A DNA stretch of 64,000 bases from NCBI GenBank assembly GCA_002440975.1, contig DJWN01000010.1, forward strand, positions 3,798 through 67,797, read 5' to 3'. This document shows, in pieces, positions 27,717 to 37,233 of this stretch. How positions within the stretch are numbered: position 1 is the stretch's first letter; each line of letters begins with the position of its first letter. The stretch is from Bacteroidales bacterium UBA6229. Lineage in GTDB: Bacteria > Bacteroidota > Bacteroidia > Bacteroidales > F082. The translations under genes were made by a program, and so were the position numbers. Below the pieces are notes generated by a model. That model was not told the origin of the DNA, did no database searches, and saw only the letters and a list, made by a program, of their open reading frames with translations.

Positions 27717-29150
27717 CTAATGCTGAATTTTTTTATTAATTTCGTTAACGTATCCTTCAAATTGTTTGTCAGTTTCAATCAGATTACTCACTGTTTTACA
27801 GGCATGTAGAACAGTAGCGTGGTCTTTGTTGCCACAGTGTAGTCCGATGGTGGCTAAGGACGATTTGGTATGCTTTTTCGAGAAGTACATGGCCAACTGG
27901 CGTGCCTGAACAATTTCGCGTTTACGGGTTTTCGTATTGATTTGCTCAACAGGCAGGCCAAAGAAATCGCATACCACTTTTTGGATATAATCGATTGAAA
28001 TTTCGCGGGTGGTATTTTTTACGAATTTATCTATCATTTGCCGGGCAAGGTCGATGGTAATGGCTTTTTTGTTGAGCGAAGATTGTGCCACCAAAGATAT
28101 CAGTGCACCTTCCATTTCGCGAACGTTGGTGGTGATGTTATATGCCAGGTATTCAATCACTTCCTGTGGAATTTCGATGCCGTCGTTGTATAATTTCCTT
28201 TTCAGGATGGCAATTCTGGTTTCCAGATCAGGAATCTGCAAATCAGCCGAAAGGCCCCATTTAAAGCGCGAAAGCAAGCGTGGTTCAAGCCCTTTTAGCT
28301 CAACCGGAGGTTTATCACTTGTGATAATTAACTGTTTGTTATTTTGATGCAGGTGGTTGAAAATATGGAAAAATACATCCTGTGTTTTGTCTTTGCTGGC
28401 CAAAAACTGAATATCATCAATGATCAACACATCGATCATCTGATAAAAATGGACAAAATCGTTTTGATTATTGTTGCGTGCTGATTGTATAAACTGACTT
28501 ATAAATTGCTCTGTTTGAATGTATAAAACTGTTTTGTCGGGGTAATTGTTTTTTACCTGCAAGCCGATGGCATGAGCGAGATGTGTTTTGCCCAAACCTG
28601 TTCCGCTGAAAATGAGCAGGGGGTTAAAGGCAGTTTTACCCGGATTTTCGGCAACGGCATATCCTGCAGATCTTGCCAAACGGTTACAGTCGCCTTCAAC
28701 AAAATTATCGAAGGAATAACTTTCGACCAGCTGCGACTCAACTTTAATTTTTTTGAGCCCTGGAATAATAAAAGGATTGGGGATGTCTTTTGAGGTGCCT
28801 TTATTCAGGTCGAGTGGCATCGAAACGAGTGGGTTTTTAGTGTCTTTTTTGTTGCTGGTCGGAAATTTTATGGCGTAAGGTGTTCCGGCATCATAATTAT
28901 CCATGATGATGCTGTATTCCAAACGGCCTTCAACACCCAATTCTTTTTTAATCGTTTTTTTGAGCAAACTGATGTAATGCTCTTCGAGCCATTCATAAAA
29001 AAACTGACTGGGAACCTGAATTGTCAATACATTGTTCTCGAGCTTGATTGGTTTGATTGGTTCAAACCAGGTTTTGTAGCTTTGGTTGTGAACATTGTCC
29101 TTAATCACATTTAAACAATTGTCCCAAACATCGATGTGTCTTTTCTTCAT
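27717..29150 (-). CDS. dnaA: chromosomal replication initiator protein DnaA
   Basis: A 477-residue DnaA with all four domains: N-terminal interaction domain (about 1-80), variable linker (about 85-140), AAA+ domain with Walker A SGTGLGKTH, Walker B VLIIDDIQF and sensor motifs, and the C-terminal DNA-binding helix-turn-helix (KSSLATIGLHCGNKDHATVLHA), which differs slightly from the usual GxRDHSTV signature. It binds DnaA boxes at oriC and opens the origin. The neighbours are not dnaN/recF, as is usual in Bacteroidota. The 236-bp upstream region holds a strong promoter but no recognisable cluster of DnaA boxes, so this is not evidently the origin. Confidence 0.96.
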   Translation of the reverse strand: MKKRHIDVWDNCLNVIKDNVHNQSYKTWFEPIKPIKLENNVLTIQVPSQFFYEWLEEHYISLLKKTIKKELGVEGRLEYSIIMDNYDAGTPYAIKFPTSNKKDTKNPLVSMPLDLNKGTSKDIPNPFIIPGLKKIKVESQLVESYSFDNFVEGDCNRLARSAGYAVAENPGKTAFNPLLIFSGTGLGKTHLAHAIGLQVKNNYPDKTVLYIQTEQFISQFIQSARNNNQNDFVHFYQMIDVLIIDDIQFLASKDKTQDVFFHIFNHLHQNNKQLIITSDKPPVELKGLEPRLLSRFKWGLSADLQIPDLETRIAILKRKLYNDGIEIPQEVIEYLAYNITTNVREMEGALISLVAQSSLNKKAITIDLARQMIDKFVKNTTREISIDYIQKVVCDFFGLPVEQINTKTRKREIVQARQLAMYFSKKHTKSSLATIGLHCGNKDHATVLHACKTVSNLIETDKQFEGYVNEINKKIQH

Positions 29151-29175
29151 CTAATTGATAATCAAACAGTTAATA

Positions 29176-29205
29176 CAAAATTAACAACCGCACATTTCTG
29201 TCAAA
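29176..29205 (-). promoter_or_regulatory. dnaA promoter
   Basis: On the minus strand TTTG (29202-29205) and TAATTTTG (29176-29183) are separated by 18 bp, an almost ideal match to the Bacteroidota housekeeping promoter. Transcription should start near 29171, giving a leader of about 20 nt. Confidence 0.75.
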
Positions 29206-29386
29206 TCAGTAAACTACTGATTGTTATTGTTTTACAATTCGTTTGAGGAGCTGCTGATTTTTCAACAAATATGAGAGTAAAAAAGTGAAAAAAAAAATTA
29301 ATTTGGCCTTGAAATATTATTTTTTTTGATGTAAATCAGCAGACCGATATCCGAAAACGGAGAATAAATTTTTAACAGCCAGTCAT

Positions 29387-29995
29387 CTAATTAGTTTCGA
29401 CAAATTTTATGTTTAAGCCATACAAATTTTTAAATTTTTCTTCGATGCGATCTGCTTCACTTTTTCTGATCCGGATTTCAAAATAGCAGTCTAATTCAAA
29501 TTTTGGATTATGTTGTTCGAGATTTTCCTCTTTCATAATTCGCATCACTTCATTCATCAAGGGATATTCAAATTGAAGCGCATAATGGCAGTCGATGGTC
29601 TTTTCAATAATTCTGCAATCTTCAAGAGCTTCGCGGGCAGCTGATTTATAGGCATTTATCAAACCGCTTACCCCCAGTTTAGTGCCGCCAAAATAGCGCA
29701 CAACAACAATACAAACATTGGTCACCTCTTTTGAAAGTATCTGATTGAGAATCGGCTTTCCGGCTGTTCCTGAAGGCTCTCCATCATCGTTTGCCCTGAA
29801 AAGTGATTTATCTGTCCCGATCATGTAGGCATAACAATGGTGGCGGGCATCGTGATAGCGTTTTTTAAGATTCTCAAGTTCCTGCTTCACATCCTCCTCG
29901 CTGTACACCTTAAAAGCATGAGCAATAAACTTGCTGCCTTTTTCTTTGTAGAGTCCTTCTCCACTTTCGGATATTTCGTTATAAGTATCGTCCAT
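29387..29995 (-). CDS. yigZ: YigZ/IMPACT family protein
   Basis: A 202-residue protein of the YigZ/UPF0029 family. It shows SKFIAHA near the start, DARHHCYAY, DDGEPSGTAGKP and VVVRYFGGTKLG, all family hallmarks, followed by a C-terminal ferredoxin-like domain. Eukaryotic IMPACT regulates translation via GCN1/GCN2; the bacterial role is not settled. It starts 2 bp after the stop of the DMT transporter gene and shares its promoter. Confidence 0.9.
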   Translation of the reverse strand: MDDTYNEISESGEGLYKEKGSKFIAHAFKVYSEEDVKQELENLKKRYHDARHHCYAYMIGTDKSLFRANDDGEPSGTAGKPILNQILSKEVTNVCIVVVRYFGGTKLGVSGLINAYKSAAREALEDCRIIEKTIDCHYALQFEYPLMNEVMRIMKEENLEQHNPKFELDCYFEIRIRKSEADRIEEKFKNLYGLNIKFVETN

Positions 29996-29997
29996 TG

Positions 29998-30858
29998 TCA
30001 GTTATTTGCAATCATGATTATGGCTATTATGGCTATCCCGATTCCTGCCCAGTTTGTCTTACTCAGTTTTTCGCTAAAAAAGATCAAAGCAACCAAAGCC
30101 GTAAGCGCAACAACTCCTGCATTTCTCACAGGAAACAAAACAGAATTGTCATAGCAAGCCATACTTTTGAATAAAAAATAGGTGGAACCAAAATTGATGA
30201 GTCCCAGCATAGATCCGGCAAGGATATTTTTGAATTTCAGTGCTTGAGGTGTTTTTTTTAGGTTGAACAACAAAACTGAACTGCCAATTAATAATGCCAC
30301 AAAAAAGATGTTTGCCAGCAAAAGCAGAAGGTCGTCTGTAACATAGTAGTGCTCTGCTATTTTCATCATAAGGTCATTTATTCCTGTGCCCAAAAATAGA
30401 AACAGTGGAAGTAAAATTACCTTCCACGAAAGCTTGATTTTATCTTTTTTGTCCTTTCTTAATGCCATATATAATGCCAGCAATGCCAATAAAATCCCTA
30501 ATATTTTCACAATTGATCCTTGTTCAAAAAAAAGTATAAAACCAGCTAAGGTTGGTATCACAACCGACATTTTACTGGACACGGCTGTGATGGCAATACC
30601 GGCTTTTTGGCTCGAGAGTGCAAACAGAAAAAACACGCCGATAAAAGCTCCACCAATCAAAAACGAAAATGGAAACCAACTGGCCTCTACAAAGCGGGCC
30701 AGATTTATTTCGCCGGAATACACCAAAAGTGCGGTAGTGCCGGCAACTAAATAATTGGTAACGATCGCCTGCAAATTGTTAATTCCAAGCTTTTTAAAAA
30801 GTTTGAAAACCACGAAAATCGCAGCAGAGAGTAGGGTAGTGGCTATTAAATACAGCAT
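29998..30858 (-). CDS. EamA/DMT superfamily transporter
   Basis: A 286-residue integral membrane protein with about ten predicted helices in two EamA repeats. The first helix starts directly at MLYLIATTL, and the glycine-rich end of each repeat is visible. Members carry metabolites or amino acids in or out; the substrate cannot be inferred. It heads an operon with the YigZ-family gene. Confidence 0.82.
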   Translation of the reverse strand: MLYLIATTLLSAAIFVVFKLFKKLGINNLQAIVTNYLVAGTTALLVYSGEINLARFVEASWFPFSFLIGGAFIGVFFLFALSSQKAGIAITAVSSKMSVVIPTLAGFILFFEQGSIVKILGILLALLALYMALRKDKKDKIKLSWKVILLPLFLFLGTGINDLMMKIAEHYYVTDDLLLLLANIFFVALLIGSSVLLFNLKKTPQALKFKNILAGSMLGLINFGSTYFLFKSMACYDNSVLFPVRNAGVVALTALVALIFFSEKLSKTNWAGIGIAIIAIIMIANN

Positions 30859-30875
30859 TTGAGCGTGATGAAGTG

Positions 30876-30905
30876 CAAAGTTAGCTTATTCTTGCAGAAG
30901 CCAAA
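30876..30905 (-). promoter_or_regulatory. promoter of the DMT-yigZ operon
   Basis: Minus strand TTTG (30902-30905), 18-bp spacer, TAACTTTG (30876-30883): a near-perfect Bacteroidota promoter. The leader would be about 13 nt. Confidence 0.7.
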
Positions 30906-30954
30906 ACTAATGCTGCTTTCAGTTAGGAAAGGTAGGTAAATCCAGGTAGAATCC

Positions 30955-33909
30955 TTATTCAATTACAATTTCGTCAGCAAAAATCCAGGCGGGTTCGCCG
31001 GCTCCAATATGGCCTGGCGGACAAACTTTTCTGTTTTTGGCAAAAACCTTTACATAACGTGCATTTTGATTTTTTACTTTCATTTCAAATTCTTTCATCA
31101 AACTGCCAGCATGATAAACAGAAATGGTGTTTGCAATTCTATCGGCTTTCTTAAAAGTCTTTCCGTCCGTCGAAAATTCAAACTCAATCCATTCCGGCAT
31201 AAAGATCCATGAGCGTTCGTCCTGTAAAAAACCAATTGAAACTTTGTTGAGCTTTTGGTTTTTGCCCAGGTCAACCGTTGCTGACAAATCATTTCCATGA
31301 TAGCCCTGCCAGGAGCCTGTTCTGAAATCGGCCTGACCTCTTTGTCGGTCAATCAGTGCGATTTCTCCTCCGGCATGGTATTGCGGACTGTATTGCGTGT
31401 GCAACTCAATATTTCTACCGGACGGGATACGATAAAAATCAGCAGTAACTGCTGCACTGGGCTCTCCGTCCACCAAAGCGTAAGCATTTATTGTGGTGGT
31501 TTTGTCCAGCGTTAAAACTTCTTTAAAAACACGGCTGTTAGCGTTTGGTTGGGTGTTATCGGTGGTGAAAAATATTTTAGCATCAGGATATTGATGGATC
31601 ATTTTTACTTCAATCTGATCGGTAAAGGTTTTTGAATCAGCCTGAATCAACGGAACGGTCGTGAGTTGTTGACCATCGATTTTTTGCTTGGGTCGGGATT
31701 CGGGTGCGATGCCAAAGTCATTACCCGGTTCAGCATCCATAAAAAACTCCAAAACACCTCCGGCAGCAATATCTTCGAAGGTGATGAAACTCTTCGAATA
31801 GTGTGCCCCATTAAGTGTAACGCGCTGAATGTATTTATTTTTATTGGAAAGTCCTGTTGCTTTCACCTGAAATTCAGAACCATTTTCCAACCGCAGTACT
31901 GCTTTTTCAAAACGTGGCACACCTATAATATAAGTTCCTGATCCCGGAGTAACCGGATAAAATCCAAGAGCACTAAACACGTACCAGGCCGACATCTGAC
32001 CGCAGTCTTCATTACCACTCAAACCATCGGGCGCAGCATGATAGAGCTCATCCATAATCTGACGAACCAAATCCTGGGTTTTGTGTGGTTGACCTACGAA
32101 ATTATAGAGGTAGGCCATATGATGACTGGGCTCATTGCCATGAGCATATTGGCCAATAAGTCCGGTGATATCAGCCTGTTGGCGACCAGTTAACCCGGTC
32201 TTTCCTCTGAAGAGCGAATCCAGCATTTCGGCATAGGCATTTTCTCCGCTCATGAGGGCGATATGTCCTTCTACATCTTGTGGAACAAAGAAATTATACT
32301 GCCACGAATTGGCTTCAGTAAGCATAAAATTGACTTGTGCCGGATCAAAAGGATCAATAAACCCACCATTTTGTCGTCCTCTGAAAAATTGGGTTTGATG
32401 ATCGAACAGGTTTTTGTAATGTTGAGCCCGCAAATAAAACGAATCAGCCAGTTTATTATGTCCCAGTGCCTTGGCAAATTCGGCTATGCACCAGTCGTCA
32501 TAGGCATATTCAAGTGTTTTCGATACCGATTCACTTTCGTGATCAGCCGGAATAAATCCAAATGTTTGATAGGTATCCAGACCATGCAATTGTTGCCGGG
32601 CACTTTTTTTCATAGCCTCCAAAGCCTGATGCTGATCAAAACCGTGGATTCCGGTTCTCCAGGCATCCACAATCACAGGCACGGCATGATAACCGATCAT
32701 ACACTGGGTTTCGTTGGCTGCCAGTTCCCAAACTGGTAAAAAGCCGCCTTTGTCGTAAATATCGAGCATGTGACGAATCATTTCTGCGCTGCGTGTTGGA
32801 TCGATCAGGTTAAACAGCGGATGCAAAGCCCTGAAAGTGTCCCAGAGGGAATAAACTGTATAAGCCTTATCCTGGGATTGATGTATCAGCATATCATGGC
32901 CACGGTATCGGCCGTCAATATCGGAGTATAGATTAGGAGCCAACATGGTATGATACAAGGCTGTGTAAAAAATTGTTTTGTCGCTCTCAGATTTTCCTTC
33001 AACAGAAATTTTATTAAGTTCTGAGTTCCAGGTTTCATGGGCAGAACTACGCTGCTTGTCGAAATCCCAGTGTGGAATTTCGGTAAGCAGGTTGTTTTGA
33101 GCACCAGTTTCATCCACTGCCGAGATGCCGACTTTCACCAGAATGCTTTCATTATTGTTTGTATTGAAATCTACCCAGGCAACAATTTTTTCACCTTTGG
33201 CAAAGGTCTGCATGGGCTGGAGCTTATCATTTTGTGCAATTCCGAACCGTTTGAATGGTTTAGAGAATACCGCATAAAAATAGACGTGCTGATCATTGGC
33301 CCATCCTTTGGTTCGGCGATATCCGCTGATGGTGCTGTCGTTTTCAATTTTTACCCAGGCATCCAAAATTTTATCTGACGTAACTCCTTCAAAAAGATCA
33401 ATGATAATATGCGAGCTATCGCTTTTTGGGAAGGTATAGCGATGAAATCCAGCCCTTTTACTGACTGTTAACTCCACATTGATTTGATAATCTTCAAGCC
33501 AAACCTGATAATAAGCTGCTTCGGCATTTTCCTTCTCATGCGAAAACACTGATCGATAACCCGAAGCAGGATTTTCCTCAAAACCGGGCTCAAGCATAAG
33601 CTCGCCAACAGTTGGCATTAATCGGATGTCGCCATAATCACCAACACCTGTCCCACTTAAATGCGTATGGCTAAATCCCATAATGGTTTGATCGCTGTAA
33701 TGATAGCCCGAGCAGCCATCCCACGAATCTTTTCTGGTATCAGGGCTTAGCTGCACCATACCAAAAGGCATGCTTGCCCCCGGATACGTGTGTCCGTGCC
33801 CTCCTGTTCCAATAAAAGGGTCAACATAATCAACAACTTGTTTTTCGTGTTTACATGAAGACAGAAGAAAAATCAAAAGGAGTAAGCTTAAAATCGCAGG
33901 AGGTTTCAT
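30955..33909 (-). CDS. GH92 alpha-1,2-mannosidase-like lipoprotein with C-terminal binding modules
   Basis: A 984-residue lipoprotein: a hydrophobic signal followed by LLSSC (C19). The GH92 core begins at VDYVDPFIGTGGHGHTYPGA and continues with a two-domain structure; the GNEDCGQMSAW motif contains E634, the likely general acid, and HLSGTGVGDYGD helps form the Ca-dependent site. After about residue 730 come a beta-hexosaminidase-C-type module and an F5/8-type-C-like domain (DFRTGSWQGYHGND). GH92 enzymes remove alpha-mannose from high-mannose N-glycans at the cell surface or in the periplasm. It lies alone on the minus strand, but GH20, glycosylasparaginase and GH2 genes are within 20 kb. Confidence 0.93.
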   Translation of the reverse strand: MKPPAILSLLLLIFLLSSCKHEKQVVDYVDPFIGTGGHGHTYPGASMPFGMVQLSPDTRKDSWDGCSGYHYSDQTIMGFSHTHLSGTGVGDYGDIRLMPTVGELMLEPGFEENPASGYRSVFSHEKENAEAAYYQVWLEDYQINVELTVSKRAGFHRYTFPKSDSSHIIIDLFEGVTSDKILDAWVKIENDSTISGYRRTKGWANDQHVYFYAVFSKPFKRFGIAQNDKLQPMQTFAKGEKIVAWVDFNTNNNESILVKVGISAVDETGAQNNLLTEIPHWDFDKQRSSAHETWNSELNKISVEGKSESDKTIFYTALYHTMLAPNLYSDIDGRYRGHDMLIHQSQDKAYTVYSLWDTFRALHPLFNLIDPTRSAEMIRHMLDIYDKGGFLPVWELAANETQCMIGYHAVPVIVDAWRTGIHGFDQHQALEAMKKSARQQLHGLDTYQTFGFIPADHESESVSKTLEYAYDDWCIAEFAKALGHNKLADSFYLRAQHYKNLFDHQTQFFRGRQNGGFIDPFDPAQVNFMLTEANSWQYNFFVPQDVEGHIALMSGENAYAEMLDSLFRGKTGLTGRQQADITGLIGQYAHGNEPSHHMAYLYNFVGQPHKTQDLVRQIMDELYHAAPDGLSGNEDCGQMSAWYVFSALGFYPVTPGSGTYIIGVPRFEKAVLRLENGSEFQVKATGLSNKNKYIQRVTLNGAHYSKSFITFEDIAAGGVLEFFMDAEPGNDFGIAPESRPKQKIDGQQLTTVPLIQADSKTFTDQIEVKMIHQYPDAKIFFTTDNTQPNANSRVFKEVLTLDKTTTINAYALVDGEPSAAVTADFYRIPSGRNIELHTQYSPQYHAGGEIALIDRQRGQADFRTGSWQGYHGNDLSATVDLGKNQKLNKVSIGFLQDERSWIFMPEWIEFEFSTDGKTFKKADRIANTISVYHAGSLMKEFEMKVKNQNARYVKVFAKNRKVCPPGHIGAGEPAWIFADEIVIE

Positions 33910-34065
33910 AAATGCCTGTGAAAATTAATAAAATGGTAAATAATCTTCTGGTGATTGCTGCTTGTCAGCCGGATCACTCTTTACAAGAATTAATTCGAGC
34001 TGACAAATATCAGACAAACTTAAGATAAATAAGGTTGTAAGCAGCGCAGTTTTTTCATCAATAAT

Positions 34066-34114
34066 CTTGACATTTTGAAATTTTGTTATATCTTTGTGAT
34101 ATTAAATTAATATC
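34066..34114 (+). promoter_or_regulatory. promoter and probable operator of the SPFH operon
   Basis: CTTG (34066-34069), 19-bp spacer, TATCTTTG (34089-34096) form a good Bacteroidota promoter. Immediately after it, GATATTAAATTAATATC (34098-34114) is a 17-bp palindrome with an intact 8-bp half site on each side, at or just past the transcription start. The operon encodes a ribbon-helix-helix protein that could bind here. The rest of 33910-34133 shows nothing else. Confidence 0.6.
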
Positions 34115-34133
34115 AAATTAAATTTATTGCAAG

Positions 34134-34982
34134 ATGGAAAAAATTAAAACCGCCACATCCGGATATTTGATGTTGTTAGTTGTATTTCTGTTACTTATAT
34201 TTGGCGTTGCAGGCTTAATCATGCTCAAATCGCCCTTGTTTATTGTAATATTGCTGCTGGCGATATTCTTTACCATTGGGTTTACGGTAATAAACCCCAA
34301 CAAAGCGGTGGTATTGACTTTGTTTGGCAAGTATTCCGGAACTATAAAAGACAATGGTTTTTTCTGGGTGAATCCATTTTTTGTTCGCAGGTCGATTTCA
34401 TTAAGGGCCCGCAATTTCGACAGTGAACCAATTAAGGTAAATGATAAAATCGGTAATCCGATTATGATTGGCGTGGTGTTGGTTTGGCGGGTATCTGATA
34501 CTTTTAAAGCTTCTTTTGCGGTGGACGAGTTTCAGCATTTCGTGGTTGTGCAGAGCGAGGCTGCACTAAGAAAGCTGGCCGGTATTTATCCTTATGACAA
34601 TTTTGAGGATCATGATGCCGAAATCACTTTGCGATCAGGCGGCGAAGAAGTGAATGCCGAATTGGAAAAGGAGATCATCGAAAGGCTTGATATTGCCGGG
34701 ATAGAAGTGATTGAAGCACGGATAAATTACATTGCCTATGCCCAGGAGATTGCGCAGGCGATGCTCAAACGCCAGCAGGCAACAGCCATTGTAGCAGCTC
34801 GTTTTAAAATTGTAGAAGGTGCTGTGAGTATGGTTGAGATGGCCCTTGATCAATTATCCGAAAAACAAATTGTTGAGCTGGACGACGACAAAAAAGCCGC
34901 GATGGTGAGCAATCTGATGGTAGTGCTTTGTGGCGACAGAGAAGCTTCGCCAGTGGTAAACACAGGAACTTTGTATCAATAA
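34134..34982 (+). CDS. SPFH/band 7 domain membrane protein
   Basis: A 282-residue SPFH (stomatin/prohibitin/flotillin) protein. Two hydrophobic segments (about 12-30 and 34-52) anchor it; the SPFH domain follows from about 56 (INPNKAVVLTLFGKYSGTI) through the coiled region with AMLKRQQATAIVAARFKIVEG. Family members make large membrane-associated rings and scaffold proteases or other membrane proteins. No NfeD or protease gene is adjacent. Instead the two next genes, 4 and 8 bp apart, encode a tiny ribbon-helix-helix-like protein and a zinc-ribbon protein. First gene of the operon. Confidence 0.88.
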   Translation: MEKIKTATSGYLMLLVVFLLLIFGVAGLIMLKSPLFIVILLLAIFFTIGFTVINPNKAVVLTLFGKYSGTIKDNGFFWVNPFFVRRSISLRARNFDSEPIKVNDKIGNPIMIGVVLVWRVSDTFKASFAVDEFQHFVVVQSEAALRKLAGIYPYDNFEDHDAEITLRSGGEEVNAELEKEIIERLDIAGIEVIEARINYIAYAQEIAQAMLKRQQATAIVAARFKIVEGAVSMVEMALDQLSEKQIVELDDDKKAAMVSNLMVVLCGDREASPVVNTGTLYQ

Positions 34983-34986
34983 AATT

Positions 34987-35151
34987 ATGGCTAAGAAGAA
35001 AGCTTTTGCTTTACGGATTGAGGAAGATCTGCTTGATCAGGTTGAGAAATGGGCTGCTGATGAATTCAGAAGCACCAATGGTCAGCTGGAGTGGATCATC
35101 CACAAAGCCTTAAGAGAAGCAGGACGCATTAAAAAGAATGATAAAAAATAA
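34987..35151 (+). CDS. 54-residue ribbon-helix-helix (Arc-type) DNA-binding protein
   Basis: ATG 34987 to TAA 35149 encodes 54 residues. The pattern FALRIEEDLLDQVEKWA, then NGQLEWIIHKALREAG, is a beta strand followed by two helices as in Arc/MetJ dimers; the strand would insert into the major groove. It lies 4 bp after the SPFH gene and 8 bp before the zinc-ribbon gene, so it is inside the operon and may autoregulate through the palindrome at the promoter. It is short but has a proper start, stop, codon use and the family pattern. Confidence 0.75.
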   Translation: MAKKKAFALRIEEDLLDQVEKWAADEFRSTNGQLEWIIHKALREAGRIKKNDKK

Positions 35152-35159
35152 CCTTCAGA

Positions 35160-35369
35160 ATGAGACACTTAAAATATACATGCCCAAAATGTGGCAACAA
35201 ACAATACGAAATTGGTGCGATACGCGTGACCGGAAGTTGTCTGGCCAAATTATTTGATGTGCAAAACAAAAAGTTTTCTTCCGTTACCTGCAGTAGATGC
35301 ACCTACACCGAATTTTACAAGGCAAACAGCAGCACCCTTGCCAATGTTTTTGACTTATTCGTAGGCTGA
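35160..35369 (+). CDS. small zinc-ribbon nucleic-acid-binding-type protein
   Basis: A 69-residue protein with two CxxC knuckles, CPKCG (8-12) and CSRC (44-47), and the family text IRVTGSCLAKLFDVQNKKFSSVTC and YTEFYKA that matches the DUF2082/zinc_ribbon_13 group. It should bind one zinc and perhaps RNA or DNA; no function is established. It starts 8 bp after the ribbon-helix-helix gene and ends in a 15-bp convergent overlap with the GH20 gene. Confidence 0.8.
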   Translation: MRHLKYTCPKCGNKQYEIGAIRVTGSCLAKLFDVQNKKFSSVTCSRCTYTEFYKANSSTLANVFDLFVG

Positions 35370-37232
35370 TCTGTTGAAAGTGCGTTGCTGTATTTCGCCA
35401 ATTTTTTGCCCCTTGCGATACAGCTGCATATTAAGTATTTCAATTGCATCTTTTTCAATGGGTTGCTCAAAACGTTTTGACAAGGTATCCGGTTCAGAGC
35501 CATCCGTTGTGAAATAGATTTGGCCTGAAGGGACTTCTGTTTTCAGATTTAGCATCACATCGTCATCAGCATTTGTGGTTTCTTCCACCCTGATCTGATT
35601 TACTGCTTTGCTGTAAGTAATTCCCAGCGCATCATAACGCAGAAAATGCGAGGGCAATTTATCATAGAACTTCTCCCAATCATGCGATTTGGATGGACTC
35701 CAGAGTACTTCGGACAAAGCAGCCATGCGCGGAAGAGCCATATAAGTAACGTTTTCAGGTTTTTTCAGATATTCTGACCACAGATTGGCCTGAGCACCAA
35801 GGATATGTTTGGCCTGTTTTTCATTAAGTTCTTCGGGAACAGGTTCGTAAGTATATACTTTCGACAAGGGTGTATAGCCACCAATAGCCAAAGGTTCAGC
35901 TGCCGGATCGCCCTGGTAATAATCGAAATAGCAATGACTTACGGGTGTCATGATCACATCATGTCCAAGCCGGGCTGCTTCAATACCACCAGCGGTTCCA
36001 CGCCACGACATAAGGGTTGCATCAGGCGCTAGCCCGCCTTCGAGAATCTCGTCCCAGCCAATGATTTTACGACCATGTTGATTGAGGTATTTTTCAATTC
36101 GCTGAACAAACCAGCTTTGTAATTCATGTTCATCGGCAAAGCCTTCCGACTTAATTCGCTGCTGACAGGTTTTGCATGTTTTCCAGCGTGTTTTGGGAGC
36201 TTCATCGCCACCAATATGTATGTATTTTGAAGGAAACAAATCCATAACCTCATCCAGAACCTGTTCCAGAAAAGCAAAAGTTTCTTCTTTTGTGCAAAAG
36301 ATATCTTCAAAAACGCCCCAGCTGGTTTCAACTTTGTAAGGACCACCTGTACATCCCAAATCAGGATATGCAGCCAAGGCCGCCGAGGCATGTCCGGGCA
36401 TTTCAATTTCAGGGATTATGGTGATATATCGCAGGGCAGCGTAATCCACAATTTCTCTGATTTCGTCCTGAGAATAAAAACCACCATAGGGCTTGCCATC
36501 ATAAACTTTTGAGCTTGATCCTCCGTGCCCGATCAATGTTTCATCGCGCCAGGCACCAACTTCGGTAAGTCGGGGAAAAGCCTTGATTTCAATGCGCCAG
36601 CCCTGGTCGTCAGTAAGATGCCAATGAAGATGATTGTATTTGTACATGGCCAGCAGGTCGATGTATTGCTTGATAAATTCCACCGGAAAGATATGGCGGC
36701 AAACATCCAGATGCATTCCTCTGTAAGCAAAACGACTTCGGTCTTTTATAGTTACGGCAGGCAATTTCCACATTTCAGCATGTTTTTCCTGACTATAAAA
36801 TGCGTCAGGAAAAAGCTGATAAAGACTTTGAACGCCATAAAAGACACCGCGTGCTGTATTGGCCTGTATGCTAATAAATTGCCCGTTATTGGTTTTCATT
36901 TGATATCCTTCATCTCCAAGAATGCTATCATTCAGGCTTATAGATAAATAGATGTCGTTTTCGATGGATTTGGTCAGGCTATAAGGCATAACCTCTGGTT
37001 TAAAATTACTTCCTGACGAAATAAACTGAGCCAGGTCTTCAGCAATTAACCTCAGTGCGGGATTTGGGTCTTCAAAGATGATTCTGCTGTTTTGGTCGAG
37101 CTTATATTCCCGATCATTAACGAACATCCTTTCTGGCTGTGGAATGATGTTTATTTGAGGTTTTGGTGAATTTTTACAAGCAGTAAATGCGAATAAAATA
37201 CCAATTATGAGAAGCCAAAACAACTTTTTCAT
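35355..37232 (-). CDS. GH20 beta-N-acetylhexosaminidase lipoprotein
   Basis: A 625-residue lipoprotein (FAFTAC, C19) with a GH20b N-terminal domain (INIIPQPERM), a TIM barrel (about 150-500) and a C-terminal module. The catalytic pair D343-E344 is in HIGGDEAPK, and HWHLTDDQGWR and GWDEILEGG line the site. It removes terminal beta-GlcNAc or GalNAc, for instance from N-glycan or chitin fragments. It is preceded by the glycosylasparaginase gene (1 bp gap), so the two form an operon whose products both act near the GlcNAc end of N-glycans. Its stop overlaps the convergent zinc-ribbon gene. Confidence 0.93.
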   Translation of the reverse strand: MKKLFWLLIIGILFAFTACKNSPKPQINIIPQPERMFVNDREYKLDQNSRIIFEDPNPALRLIAEDLAQFISSGSNFKPEVMPYSLTKSIENDIYLSISLNDSILGDEGYQMKTNNGQFISIQANTARGVFYGVQSLYQLFPDAFYSQEKHAEMWKLPAVTIKDRSRFAYRGMHLDVCRHIFPVEFIKQYIDLLAMYKYNHLHWHLTDDQGWRIEIKAFPRLTEVGAWRDETLIGHGGSSSKVYDGKPYGGFYSQDEIREIVDYAALRYITIIPEIEMPGHASAALAAYPDLGCTGGPYKVETSWGVFEDIFCTKEETFAFLEQVLDEVMDLFPSKYIHIGGDEAPKTRWKTCKTCQQRIKSEGFADEHELQSWFVQRIEKYLNQHGRKIIGWDEILEGGLAPDATLMSWRGTAGGIEAARLGHDVIMTPVSHCYFDYYQGDPAAEPLAIGGYTPLSKVYTYEPVPEELNEKQAKHILGAQANLWSEYLKKPENVTYMALPRMAALSEVLWSPSKSHDWEKFYDKLPSHFLRYDALGITYSKAVNQIRVEETTNADDDVMLNLKTEVPSGQIYFTTDGSEPDTLSKRFEQPIEKDAIEILNMQLYRKGQKIGEIQQRTFNRSAYE

Positions 37233-37233
37233 G

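Noticed and set aside
29151..29386. Replication origin upstream of dnaA
   Set aside because: AT-rich, but no cluster of TTATCCACA-like boxes was found, only a good promoter.
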